Source: Chitinophagaceae bacterium (GTDB taxonomy: Bacteria; Bacteroidota; Bacteroidia; Chitinophagales; Chitinophagaceae). From it: 64,000 bases of DNA. The DNA is taken from positions 62,001 through 126,000 of the forward strand of contig CANGYR010000005.1 of the NCBI GenBank assembly GCA_947458275.1, read 5' to 3'. How positions within the stretch are numbered: position 1 is the stretch's first letter; each line of letters starts with the position of its first letter. The notes beneath the pieces were generated by a model. It made no database searches, was not told the DNA's origin, and saw only the letters and a program-made list of their open reading frames with translations. Shown piece by piece: positions 7,253 to 15,025 of the stretch. A program made the position numbers and the translations under genes.

Positions 7253-9686
7253 CATCTCCTCACTCTGTACAAATTATCAATCAAGAATACAACCCGGTCG
7301 CTTCATTACGACTTTGATTTTTGTGCTGCTTCCGTTTTTAAATGCCATAGCACAAAAAACGCAGCTTCGCATTAATGTAACAGATCAGCGAAACGCACCT
7401 TTTCTCAAAAGCACCGCTATCCTGAAGAAATTGCCCGATAGCATTATTATTTATCAAAAGGTACTGGACAAGGAAAGTTTTTTTGAGGTTGATACCAACA
7501 GTTCTTATATAATGACAGTTTCTGCCGCAGGCAAGAAGAGTGTTTCAAAGCAAGTCAATATCAAAGAAGCTGCATTGATTGTTGACATTCAACTACCCGA
7601 TGCTACCGGAGATCTTTCTGCTGTTACCATCATTTCAAAAAAGCCACTCATCACACAGGAAGATGACAAAACCATTGTTGATGCTGCAGCTTTATCAGTC
7701 AGCAGCACCAATGCTTTTGAGGTAATTGAAAAAACTCCTGCTGTAATCATCGATCAGGATGGCAACGTTTACCTGAACAGCGCTACTCCAGCCACTATTT
7801 TTATTAACGGAAGAGAAATGAAATTGAGCGGCGCAGACCTGGCATCCCTTTTGAAAAGCCTACCGGCTAATAGCGTAAGTAAAATAGAAATCCTTCGTAC
7901 CCCATCTGCCAAATTTGATGCAGCCAGCAGCGGAGGTATTTTAAATATCGTCTTGAAAAAAGGTGTTAAACTTGGCAGCAGCGGAAGCGTAAACGTCGCT
8001 CACTTTCAGGGAGTATACGGAACAACCACCGCCGGAGTCAATTTCAATAAAAGTATTGGCAAGGCCTCTACATACTACAGCTACCAGTTCACTAAGAAAA
8101 ACAGTTTTGAAAAGCTTACCTCAGACAGAAAAGCCGGTGAAGCTGTATTGTCACAAACCGCATACACCACTTACCCTTCTCAATCACATTATTTTTCCAC
8201 GGGAGTTGATGTTGCGCTTAACTCCAAATGGAATACGGGTTACGATCTCAGACTGACGCAAAACAGCAACCAAAGCAGCGCTCTCAATGAAATCGACATT
8301 TCACTTTTGCCGACCAATACATTTGCAGGAAAAAACAGTTCATCCATAGGCAATGATAACTCCTCTCTTTTCTGGCAAAATATTTTTACCGCCAAATATA
8401 AAATCGACACTACCGGCAGCGAATGGACGAATAATTTAGAGTATAGTTATTTCCAATACCAGAACAACCAGAACTATAGAAACAACTATGCAGTTCCTGT
8501 AAGGCCGGCTATCATTGGAGATGGATTGCTCAACAATAAAAAAAATATATTTTCATTCCAGTCGGATCTGACATATAAGCTTCCGCGAAAGTATACACTT
8601 GAGGCGGGCATCAAACTAAGTATTAGCAACAGTAACAACAGAGCGAATTATTATATCGATACGGGGAACAATATTCGCAGAGTGGACTCCTTGCAAACAA
8701 ACACTTTTTCTTATAACGAAACTATTGGTGCGGCTTACCTGCAAGTATCAAAAACATTTTTCGGTTTTACTGTAAAGCCGGGAGTAAGATTCGAGACAAC
8801 CGATATTGAAGGGAGACAATCCGTCCCAAAAGACACATCCTTTTCATTGAAAAGAGTTGATTTATTTCCATACATTTTTATCAAACATAATCTCTTTAAA
8901 ATGTTCGGACAGATGCTTGTTGCCAATGCTGTCTTCAGAAAAAGCATCCGACGTCCTTACTACGAAAGTCTGAATCCCTATCCAAAATATATCGACCAGT
9001 ATCTTTTTGAAGTGGGCAACCCCAACTTAAAACCGCAGTTTACCACCAACTACGAGTTCAGCGTCAATTTCAAAGAATTTCCGGTGGTGGCAATAGGCAT
9101 CAATGATACAAGAGATATATTCAGCAATGTGACTTATCAGGATGTCAATACTAAAGTAGCATTACGCACTTTTGACAATCTGGGAAAAAACAGAGAACTC
9201 TATTGCCGCATCGTCACTGGTATACCTCCCGGCGGTAAATACTTTTTCTATCTGGGTGGTATTTACAACTATAATGAATACCGCGGATTTTATCAGAACC
9301 TACCGCTCAATTACAACCGCGGAAGTTTTACTTTTTTTACTTTTCATGAATTCAAAGCAACCAAAACATTTACCCTTAATATGCAGGCATTTATGCGCAC
9401 GAGAGGTTTGCAAAATTTATATGAACTGGAAAATTTCGGTGGCATGACAATCTCCGCAAATAAAAGCATCTTCAACAAAAAAGGAAATATTATTCTCGCT
9501 GTAAACGATGTATTCAGAACCAACTATGTAAGATTCGCTTTAAATCAGGGAGATATTTCTGCTGCCGGACAAAGAATCAATGATACCAGAAGAGTGGGAT
9601 TGACTTTCAGATATAATTTCGGCATCAAACCAAAAGAAGAAAAGAAAGCGGGATTTGAAACAACGGTTGAGGGCGTTAAAGACTAA
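7239..9686 (+). CDS. Outer-membrane beta-barrel protein, TonB-receptor-like
   Basis: An 815-residue outer-membrane protein with signal peptide ending at about residue 39 (FLNAIAQ), an N-terminal beta-sandwich domain (about residues 42-110), a plug-like segment (VIEKTPAVIIDQDGNVYLNS; ILRTPSAKFDAASSGGILNI), and a large barrel of the OMP_b-brl_3 type. The only usable start is TTG at 7239, overlapping the adaptor gene by 14 bases, which implies translational coupling. The stop overlaps the convergent MurU-like gene by four bases. Role unknown; its tight linkage with channel and adaptor suggests work on the same substrate. Confidence 0.8.
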   Translation: MKKNNISSLCTNYQSRIQPGRFITTLIFVLLPFLNAIAQKTQLRINVTDQRNAPFLKSTAILKKLPDSIIIYQKVLDKESFFEVDTNSSYIMTVSAAGKKSVSKQVNIKEAALIVDIQLPDATGDLSAVTIISKKPLITQEDDKTIVDAAALSVSSTNAFEVIEKTPAVIIDQDGNVYLNSATPATIFINGREMKLSGADLASLLKSLPANSVSKIEILRTPSAKFDAASSGGILNIVLKKGVKLGSSGSVNVAHFQGVYGTTTAGVNFNKSIGKASTYYSYQFTKKNSFEKLTSDRKAGEAVLSQTAYTTYPSQSHYFSTGVDVALNSKWNTGYDLRLTQNSNQSSALNEIDISLLPTNTFAGKNSSSIGNDNSSLFWQNIFTAKYKIDTTGSEWTNNLEYSYFQYQNNQNYRNNYAVPVRPAIIGDGLLNNKKNIFSFQSDLTYKLPRKYTLEAGIKLSISNSNNRANYYIDTGNNIRRVDSLQTNTFSYNETIGAAYLQVSKTFFGFTVKPGVRFETTDIEGRQSVPKDTSFSLKRVDLFPYIFIKHNLFKMFGQMLVANAVFRKSIRRPYYESLNPYPKYIDQYLFEVGNPNLKPQFTTNYEFSVNFKEFPVVAIGINDTRDIFSNVTYQDVNTKVALRTFDNLGKNRELYCRIVTGIPPGGKYFFYLGGIYNYNEYRGFYQNLPLNYNRGSFTFFTFHEFKATKTFTLNMQAFMRTRGLQNLYELENFGGMTISANKSIFNKKGNIILAVNDVFRTNYVRFALNQGDISAAGQRINDTRRVGLTFRYNFGIKPKEEKKAGFETTVEGVKD

Positions 9687-10399
9687 TCAAATAATTGCTC
9701 TGCAAGAGCTACGCTTTCGGGCTTGCCCACATCAATAAATTTTCCTCCGGAGTAATTATACCCAAGAATAAGATGATTTGCTGCAAGACTCAGGTAAGTA
9801 TCTGTCAGCGAAAACTTTCCCCTTTGAGGAATTAAGTCAAATACCTCGCGGTTAAAAATAGCCACACAACTATATGCCATTTGATGCAATCCTTTTTTAT
9901 CAATAGATATTTTCTTTTCTCCCGTCTGGTTATTTTCCCACCCACACAATCTGTTATCGTCATCAAATAAAAAACAACGAGATGATTTTCTGTTTGTCAC
10001 ACCAAATGAAATCAATGCATTGCATGAGTGATGAAATGCTGCCAGTTTATCAATAGGCAAATCGGTGAGAATATCAGCATTGAGTGTAATAAATTGTTCG
10101 TCTGATTCCAGCAGCGCCCTTGCTTTAAGCAAACCTCCTCCGGTTTCCAGTACTTCCTCTCTTTCATCACTGATGGTAATCTTACTTCCCCAGCCATTAT
10201 TTTTTTCGACAGCATCTATTATCTGATTAGCGAAATGATGCACATTCACTACCACCTCTCTGATATTGTACTGCTGCAGGTATTCAATGTTCCTCTGTAA
10301 CAATGATTTACCGTTCACCAAAGCGAGTGCCTTGGGATGATGGTCTGTCCACGGTTTGAAACGCGTACCCAATCCGGCTGCAAAAATCATTGCTTTCAT
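9683..10399 (-). CDS. Nucleotidyltransferase, MurU-like (MurNAc-1-phosphate uridylyltransferase)
   Basis: A 238-residue NDP-sugar pyrophosphorylase-fold enzyme. Nucleotide-binding signature AAGLGTRFKPWTDHHPKAL at residues 7-25; further blocks VVVNVHHFANQI and FITLNADILTD (metal-binding aspartate). MurU makes UDP-MurNAc in peptidoglycan recycling, and the paired kinase AmgK is encoded two genes upstream (11.2-12.7 kb), supporting that role rather than a generic glucose-1-phosphate enzyme. The NYN gene ends 27 bases before its start. Exact sugar is inferred from context. Confidence 0.78.
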   Translation of the reverse strand: MKAMIFAAGLGTRFKPWTDHHPKALALVNGKSLLQRNIEYLQQYNIREVVVNVHHFANQIIDAVEKNNGWGSKITISDEREEVLETGGGLLKARALLESDEQFITLNADILTDLPIDKLAAFHHSCNALISFGVTNRKSSRCFLFDDDNRLCGWENNQTGEKKISIDKKGLHQMAYSCVAIFNREVFDLIPQRGKFSLTDTYLSLAANHLILGYNYSGGKFIDVGKPESVALAEQLFD

Positions 10400-10426
10400 A
10401 GATTATTTCTTAGAGTTATTTTTAGT

Positions 10427-11059
10427 TTAATGCTTCCATTCAAAAGGTCTGGTATAAACCTTTCCTCCACTTTGAATTTTTTCAGGCATAACTGATGCAC
10501 GAAATTTATCTTCATTGTTTTCCAAATAAACAACCTGTCGCAAAACAGCTAAAAGTTCAGCGGATTTTCGATTGGGTGGAAAATATACCTTTACTTTTTT
10601 TTCGGGGAAATTCTTTTTTATTGCCTGGATGGTTGGAACCTGATCGCTGTCTGCACTTATTAGCACGAGTGTATCTGCATTGTTGTTAAAACAATCAAGC
10701 ATCATACTAACAGCAATGTTTACATCAGTCCTTTTTTCCTCAGGATGTTCAAATTTTTTTCTACACTTTTTACATTCAATAGTTTTGTTTTGATAATTTC
10801 CATTTATTTGGGAAAATGTATCAGGGTATAATAGTTTATTTGCTGAAAATAATGCTGATTGTCTGCTTCTCTGACCATCATTTGAAGGGGGAGCCGTAAA
10901 ATACTTTACTGATATTAACTGTCCTTCCTGTATAAATTGTTCACACAGTTTTATAAAATCTATCCAATAATAATTTTTCCATACAGGAAACTCCATGGCT
11001 CTTTCTTTTAAGCCATTAAAAAAATTAAATCCGTCAAAATAAAATATTACTCTATTCAT
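10427..11059 (-). CDS. NYN-domain (PIN-like) putative ribonuclease with a CxxC zinc-ribbon-like insert
   Basis: A 210-residue protein of the NYN/LabA-type PIN-like nuclease fold. Acidic residues typical of the active site are seen at YFDGFN (residues 7-12), in EEKRTDVNIAVSMMLD and in LISADSDQVP. A KTIECKKCRKKF segment between the first two looks like half of a metal-binding ribbon. It separates the MurU-like gene from the AmgK-like gene but has its own leader with a terminator-like hairpin (11068-11091), so it seems independently controlled. Its substrate cannot be told; NYN proteins act on RNA. Confidence 0.75.
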   Translation of the reverse strand: MNRVIFYFDGFNFFNGLKERAMEFPVWKNYYWIDFIKLCEQFIQEGQLISVKYFTAPPSNDGQRSRQSALFSANKLLYPDTFSQINGNYQNKTIECKKCRKKFEHPEEKRTDVNIAVSMMLDCFNNNADTLVLISADSDQVPTIQAIKKNFPEKKVKVYFPPNRKSAELLAVLRQVVYLENNEDKFRASVMPEKIQSGGKVYTRPFEWKH

Positions 11060-11063
11060 TTTG

Positions 11064-11145
11064 TTAGAAAAAAAAAGCCTCCAGGGGAGGCAGAGCTATA
11101 ATACAGAGACTATAGCGGGGCATGTCCAAAGACAATACAAAAGTA
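11064..11145 (-). promoter_or_regulatory. Leader of the NYN gene: promoter box, two hairpins, terminator and possible 19-residue leader peptide
   Basis: Minus strand, 5' to 3': a TACTTTTG promoter box (11138-11145); a 6-bp hairpin GCTATA/TATAGC (11095-11116); then GCCTCC-CCT-GGAGGC (11077-11091) followed by nine T (11068-11076), a textbook intrinsic terminator. It ends only 9 bases before the NYN start at 11059. An ORF from ATG at 11123 to TAA at 11064 encodes MPRYSLCIIALPPLEAFFF and runs right through the hairpins. Either a small RNA ends here or the terminator attenuates the NYN gene. Which one cannot be told from the sequence. Confidence 0.55.
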
Positions 11146-11217
11146 AAGATAACTTTTTAAAAAAGAACGTTTTTTGATCAAGTAACCGGGTGAAAATTCC
11201 CCTTTAAATCAGTTTAT

Positions 11218-12666
11218 TTACTCCCTAACCCAATTCTCTTTGTTCAAATGATTCACACTTGCCTTAACCGAAAATTTATTTCTGAGATGTCGTGCCAGTG
11301 ATTCAGCAGCATATACACTACGGTGCTGGCCGCCGGTACAACCGAAATTGATTTCCAGGCTCTCGAAGCCCCGTTTGATATAATCCTCCACCGTGATGTC
11401 CACAATATCAAAAATGCTGTTTAAAAATTTCGGCATCTTGGTTTGCTGTTCCAGATAATCTTTCACCGGCTTGTCTTGTCCGCTTTGTTTCTTATACTCC
11501 TCTACCCTTCCCGGATTTAAAATTCCTCTGCAATCAAATACAAATCCGCCGCCGTTTTTTGTCTCATCTTTTGGATAACCATTTTTTATATAAGAGAAGC
11601 TGTTAATTTTAATTTGCAGCGGCGTCTCCACTGTTGCTTTCACCGTCTCAAATTGCTGAATCATTTCATCGGAAATAACAATCGACAACAATCTTTCAAA
11701 TTCCGGCAAACTGATGCCGACATATTTATTGGCCAAAAACCATTTCAGATTGCGCAATGCCAATGGTATGCTTGTAAGAAAATGTGCTTTGCGCTCAAAC
11801 AACCCACGGAATCCATAAGCACCCAACACCTGCAATAATCTGATGAGTACATAGCCGTTGTACTGATTGATAAAATGATTTCTGTTCAATGGCTTCTCAA
11901 TGATTTCATCCACACAATCCATGTAATAGTCGAGCAGTTTATTTTTCCATTCATCACTTAGTTCGGCTTTTGCCTGCCACAACAAAGAAGCGACATCATA
12001 TTGCAACGCTCCCTTCATACCGCCCTGATAATCGATGAAATAAATGTTGTTGTCTTGCACCATGATATTCCTGCTCTGAAAATCGCGGAACATAAAATGC
12101 TTATGGTCAACATGCGATAAATAATTACTCAATGCTTCCAAATCTCCGAGCAGTTTTTCTTTATCGTAAGGAATTTTTAAAGTGTCGAGAAAATAATATT
12201 TGAAATAAAGCAAATCACTCATGATGGCCTGCTGACCAAACTCTTTGCTGGTAATACATTCATTGTAATCCAATCCTTTGTCACCATTTATTTGAAGATT
12301 AGCCAGTGCCTTCAGACTTTTTTTATACAATTCAAAAACAGATTCCGTTTGGCCGAATTTTTCCAGCTCATTCAGCAACGAGCTGTGACCTAGGTCTTCC
12401 TGTATATAGATACTGCCAGTTTCATTAACGGCATATATTTCCGGAACGGGTGCACCGATGCTTTTAAAATGTCGACTGAAATAAATAAAAGTCTTGTTTT
12501 CTTTTATATTGATGTTGTAGGTGGCAATAAAGTGTATGTCGCCTTCACAGACGATTCTGAAATAGATCCGGTCGCTACCGCTTTGAGGTATCTGGTCTAT
12601 TTGTTTGACAAGAATATCACTGTAAGATTTGAATAAAGTCTTTATTTCTTCTGTTATTTGCTGCAT
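11218..12666 (-). CDS. AmgK-like sugar kinase fused to a RapZ C-terminal domain
   Basis: A 482-residue two-domain protein. Residues about 1-335 are an aminoglycoside-phosphotransferase-type kinase with the catalytic block FRDFQSRNIM and metal-binding IDYQGG. Residues about 350-482 match the C-terminal domain of RapZ, with FDCRGILNPGR and the signature FGCTGGQHRSVYAAESLARH. AmgK phosphorylates the anomeric position of MurNAc or GlcNAc, feeding MurU, whose homologue is encoded nearby. RapZ senses amino-sugar metabolites, so the fusion makes metabolic sense. Start ATG at 12666 (MQQITEEI) is preferred; an in-frame extension to 12732 exists but begins in unlike sequence. Confidence 0.82.
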   Translation of the reverse strand: MQQITEEIKTLFKSYSDILVKQIDQIPQSGSDRIYFRIVCEGDIHFIATYNINIKENKTFIYFSRHFKSIGAPVPEIYAVNETGSIYIQEDLGHSSLLNELEKFGQTESVFELYKKSLKALANLQINGDKGLDYNECITSKEFGQQAIMSDLLYFKYYFLDTLKIPYDKEKLLGDLEALSNYLSHVDHKHFMFRDFQSRNIMVQDNNIYFIDYQGGMKGALQYDVASLLWQAKAELSDEWKNKLLDYYMDCVDEIIEKPLNRNHFINQYNGYVLIRLLQVLGAYGFRGLFERKAHFLTSIPLALRNLKWFLANKYVGISLPEFERLLSIVISDEMIQQFETVKATVETPLQIKINSFSYIKNGYPKDETKNGGGFVFDCRGILNPGRVEEYKKQSGQDKPVKDYLEQQTKMPKFLNSIFDIVDITVEDYIKRGFESLEINFGCTGGQHRSVYAAESLARHLRNKFSVKASVNHLNKENWVRE

Positions 12667-12940
12667 CGGGGATATAAATATTTGTAAAAATAACCAATTT
12701 TTATCGCCTCTTACGTATAGACACTTACGCAATGCCCGATGAATTACTTGATTTTAGAACATCTCTCATAAAATAGTATGCCGGCAATCATTGGGTTTCT
12801 ATCTTTACATCAGTTATCCGATATCCTACTACAACCGAAGTATCCTGTGAAACAAACCTTATCCAATCCAATGAAATAGCCAGTGGCTTCCATATCCTAA
12901 AACCGATTAAAACTAACATTTTATCGAAGCCATATAAAGA
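12667..12940. other. Gene-free stretch before a plus-strand terminator; possible small RNA or 33-residue ORF
   Basis: No convincing gene lies here, yet a strong plus-strand terminator follows at 12941. A TATCTTTA box at 12811-12818 could start an RNA of about 140 bases ending in that terminator. A short ORF (ATG at 12778, stop at 12879) encodes MPAIIGFLSLHQLSDILLQP followed by 13 more residues; I do not recognise it and it overlaps the box. I therefore regard transcription here as possible and translation as doubtful. Confidence 0.3.
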
Positions 12941-12965
12941 ACCCCGAATCACTTCGGGGTTTTTT
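12941..12965 (+). terminator. Intrinsic terminator with no recognised plus-strand gene before it
   Basis: Perfect 8-bp stem ACCCCGAA/TTCGGGGT with a TCAC loop, then a run of six T. Nothing on the plus strand upstream within 3 kb needs it. It may shield the umuDC promoter from read-through or end an unannotated RNA. Confidence 0.8.
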
Positions 12966-13029
12966 ATGTTATTTAGCGCCGGTCTCTAAACGGTGTCTGA
13001 AAAATCTTCGCTTTTTTATTAAACAAACA

Positions 13030-13060
13030 TTTGAATACTAAATTTATTAGCCTATATTTA
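13030..13060 (+). promoter_or_regulatory. umuDC promoter, Bacteroidota type
   Basis: TTTG at 13030-13033, exactly 19 bases, then TATATTTA followed by C at 13053-13061. This matches the phylum consensus (TTTG, 19, TAnnTTTG) closely. Expected start at about 13065, inside the palindrome described next. Confidence 0.75.
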
Positions 13061-13083
13061 CTAAATAAATTAGTAAATATAGG
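13051..13083. promoter_or_regulatory. 33-bp perfect palindrome, operator of umuDC
   Basis: Two perfect 14-base arms, CCTATATTTACTAA and TTAGTAAATATAGG, flank ATAAA. The left arm contains the -7 box and the right arm ends six bases before the umuD ATG, so a bound protein would block both polymerase and initiation. Inner half-sites TTTACTAA/TTAGTAAA suit a dimeric repressor. The regulator is not encoded nearby; a damage-responsive repressor is inference. Confidence 0.8.
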
Positions 13084-13089
13084 ATTCAT

Positions 13090-13521
13090 ATGGAAATAGA
13101 AAATTTTCTTTCTGCCGAATATAAGGGCAGCAAGCAGTTTAAGCAACAGGACGTTCCCAATGCCGATGCTACGGGATTTGGCGCGGCTACCGACGATTAC
13201 ATGGAACGAGGCATCGACCTCAACGAGCGGTTGATAAAAAACAAGCCGGCAACATTTTTTATGCGGGTGAGCGGCAACAGTATGGCTGGTGCCTGCATTC
13301 ATGACGGCGATATTGTGATTGTAGACAGAAGCACAAAACCACAAAGCGGCAAAATCATCATCGCCATACTCAACGGAGAAATGCTGATACGCCGATTCGA
13401 AAAAACATTTCACCGCATCAGACTCGTTCCGGAAACACCAAAACTCTCTCCCATAGAAATCAGCGAGTACGCAGAGTTTTCTGTTTGGGGTGTGGTGACG
13501 TATATAATAAAGACGGTTTGA
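13090..13521 (+). CDS. umuD: UmuD-like S24 protein, apparently without a working self-cleavage site
   Basis: A 143-residue UmuD homologue, partner of the DNA polymerase V catalytic subunit encoded next. The alignment by eye is clear: GFGAATDDYMERGIDLNERL, then FMRVSGNSM with the nucleophilic serine at residue 64, then DGDIVIVDRS. However, the position of the catalytic lysine (E. coli GEFTVKK) reads GEMLIRR, giving Arg101, and the scissile Cys/Ala-Gly reads Thr28-Gly29. Self-cleavage to UmuD' may therefore be lost. Controlled by the promoter and palindrome directly upstream; umuC follows after 137 bases. Confidence 0.9.
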   Translation: MEIENFLSAEYKGSKQFKQQDVPNADATGFGAATDDYMERGIDLNERLIKNKPATFFMRVSGNSMAGACIHDGDIVIVDRSTKPQSGKIIIAILNGEMLIRRFEKTFHRIRLVPETPKLSPIEISEYAEFSVWGVVTYIIKTV

Positions 13522-13647
13522 AATAAGGAATAAAAAATAAGAAAGTATGGGGAGTATATCTTGTATTACGAGTGCATTCACTTTCTTATTCTGACTTTCT
13601 TATTTATTATTTCGTATTCCAACTTCCTTATTCTGACTTCCTTATTT
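13521..13647. repeat. Direct and inverted repeats between umuD and umuC
   Basis: Two 25-base copies, CTTTCTTATTCTGACTTTCT plus TATTT (13581-13605) and the same with two changes (13623-13647). Just after umuD, AATAAGGAATAAAAAATAAG with GAAAGTA (13522-13547) is their near-complement, so the RNA could fold into a long hairpin between the genes. This may tune the UmuD to UmuC ratio or be a dispersed extragenic repeat. Confidence 0.7.
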
Positions 13648-13658
13648 TATATTTTCTA

Positions 13659-14927
13659 ATGAAAGCTATTGTGGACTGCAACAGTTTTTATGCCGCCTGT
13701 GAGCGGTTGTTTAAGCCGGCTTTGCACGGCAAGCCCGTTGTGGTGCTCAGCAACAACGATGGGTGTATTGTTTCCCGCACAGATGAAGCTAAGGCGCTGG
13801 GCATACAAATGGCCGGACCTTATTTTCAGCATAAAAAAGAAATTGAAGCACACAATGTAGCGGTATTTTCCAGCAACTATCATCTGTACGGCGATATGAG
13901 CTGGCGGGTAATGGAAACACTTCGTATGCTGGCGCCTCAGGTGGAGGTGTATTCTGTAGACGAATCTTTTCTTGATTTGGAAGGAATAGAACCAACTAAA
14001 CTTTACGAGTATGCGCTTTTTTTGAAACACACTACGGAGGAATGGACCGGCATTCCGGTGTCAATAGGCGTGGCACCTTCCAAGGTTTTATCAAAGCTGG
14101 CCAATAAGCTGGCAAAAAAAGATAAGATTGGAACAAAGGGCGTGATGATTCTGCAAACACCCGAACAGCAAATGGAGGCCTTGCTGAGGACTCCGGTGGA
14201 AGACATCTGGGGTGTGGGAAGCGCCGGAGCCGGAAAGTTGCGGATGTTCAACATCAACACCGCATGGGATCTCAGGAATATGAATGAAGAATGGGCGCGA
14301 AAAAATCTCGGCGGTGTGGTTGGCGTTCGGCTTGTAAAGGAACTGAAAGGAATTCCCTGCATCGAAATGAAAGATTCACGCACCGCCAAAAAAATGATTG
14401 CTACCACCCGCATGTTCGGGAAGCCGATTTATGAACTGAAGGAATTAAAAGAAGCTGTCACCACCTACGTGGCAAGAGCAGCTGAAAAACTGCGCCGGCA
14501 AAACGGTGCCGCTCTTGAAATGAGCGTTTTTGTTGTTGTCAGCAATAACAATGGTTTGCATTATAACCCATACGCGCGCTCGGCGCATACCACACTGCCC
14601 ATAGCCACGGCACTCACCAATGTGCTCATTCATCATGCTGCTGAAATGACCGCCTCGCTGTACAGAAAGGGCAGTAAGTATATCAAAGCCGGTGTTGTTT
14701 TAAGTCATATTATTCCCGCAGATACCATTCAGTTCAATTTGTTTACCCCTCCGGAAAACATCAACGCACGAAAACTCATGAACACCATTGACAACATCAA
14801 CTTCAGTATGCAACAAGACATCCTAAAATTTGCCGCCAATGGTACTTCCAAAAACTGGAAGATGCGCCAGGAGATGCGAAGCAGCCGGTTTACCACCAGA
14901 TGGGAGGAATTGTGTATAGTGAGATAA
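13659..14927 (+). CDS. umuC: UmuC, Y-family DNA polymerase V catalytic subunit
   Basis: A 422-residue translesion polymerase. Start ATG at 13659 (MKAIVDCNSFYAACERLF) is the family start; an upstream in-frame ATG would translate the repeat. Seen: catalytic DCNSFYAACE (first metal aspartate), VVLSNNDGCIVSRTDEAKAL, YSVDESFLDL (the two catalytic acidic residues), helix-hairpin-helix VEDIWGVGSAGAGKL, and the little-finger domain to about residue 350. Forms polymerase V with UmuD, copying over DNA lesions at the cost of mutation. Confidence 0.95.
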   Translation: MKAIVDCNSFYAACERLFKPALHGKPVVVLSNNDGCIVSRTDEAKALGIQMAGPYFQHKKEIEAHNVAVFSSNYHLYGDMSWRVMETLRMLAPQVEVYSVDESFLDLEGIEPTKLYEYALFLKHTTEEWTGIPVSIGVAPSKVLSKLANKLAKKDKIGTKGVMILQTPEQQMEALLRTPVEDIWGVGSAGAGKLRMFNINTAWDLRNMNEEWARKNLGGVVGVRLVKELKGIPCIEMKDSRTAKKMIATTRMFGKPIYELKELKEAVTTYVARAAEKLRRQNGAALEMSVFVVVSNNNGLHYNPYARSAHTTLPIATALTNVLIHHAAEMTASLYRKGSKYIKAGVVLSHIIPADTIQFNLFTPPENINARKLMNTIDNINFSMQQDILKFAANGTSKNWKMRQEMRSSRFTTRWEELCIVR

Positions 14928-15025
14928 TTGATATAGCTTCGGACTTATATGTGTGCAATTAAAATTTATTGGGCTTTAGATTTTTAAGTAAATTCACATC
15001 CCAAAACCAAACACCCCAAAGACTT

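Noticed and set aside
12973..13581. 202-codon open frame antisense to umuD
   Set aside because: It lies fully across umuD and the operator, with atypical composition; shadow of the real gene.
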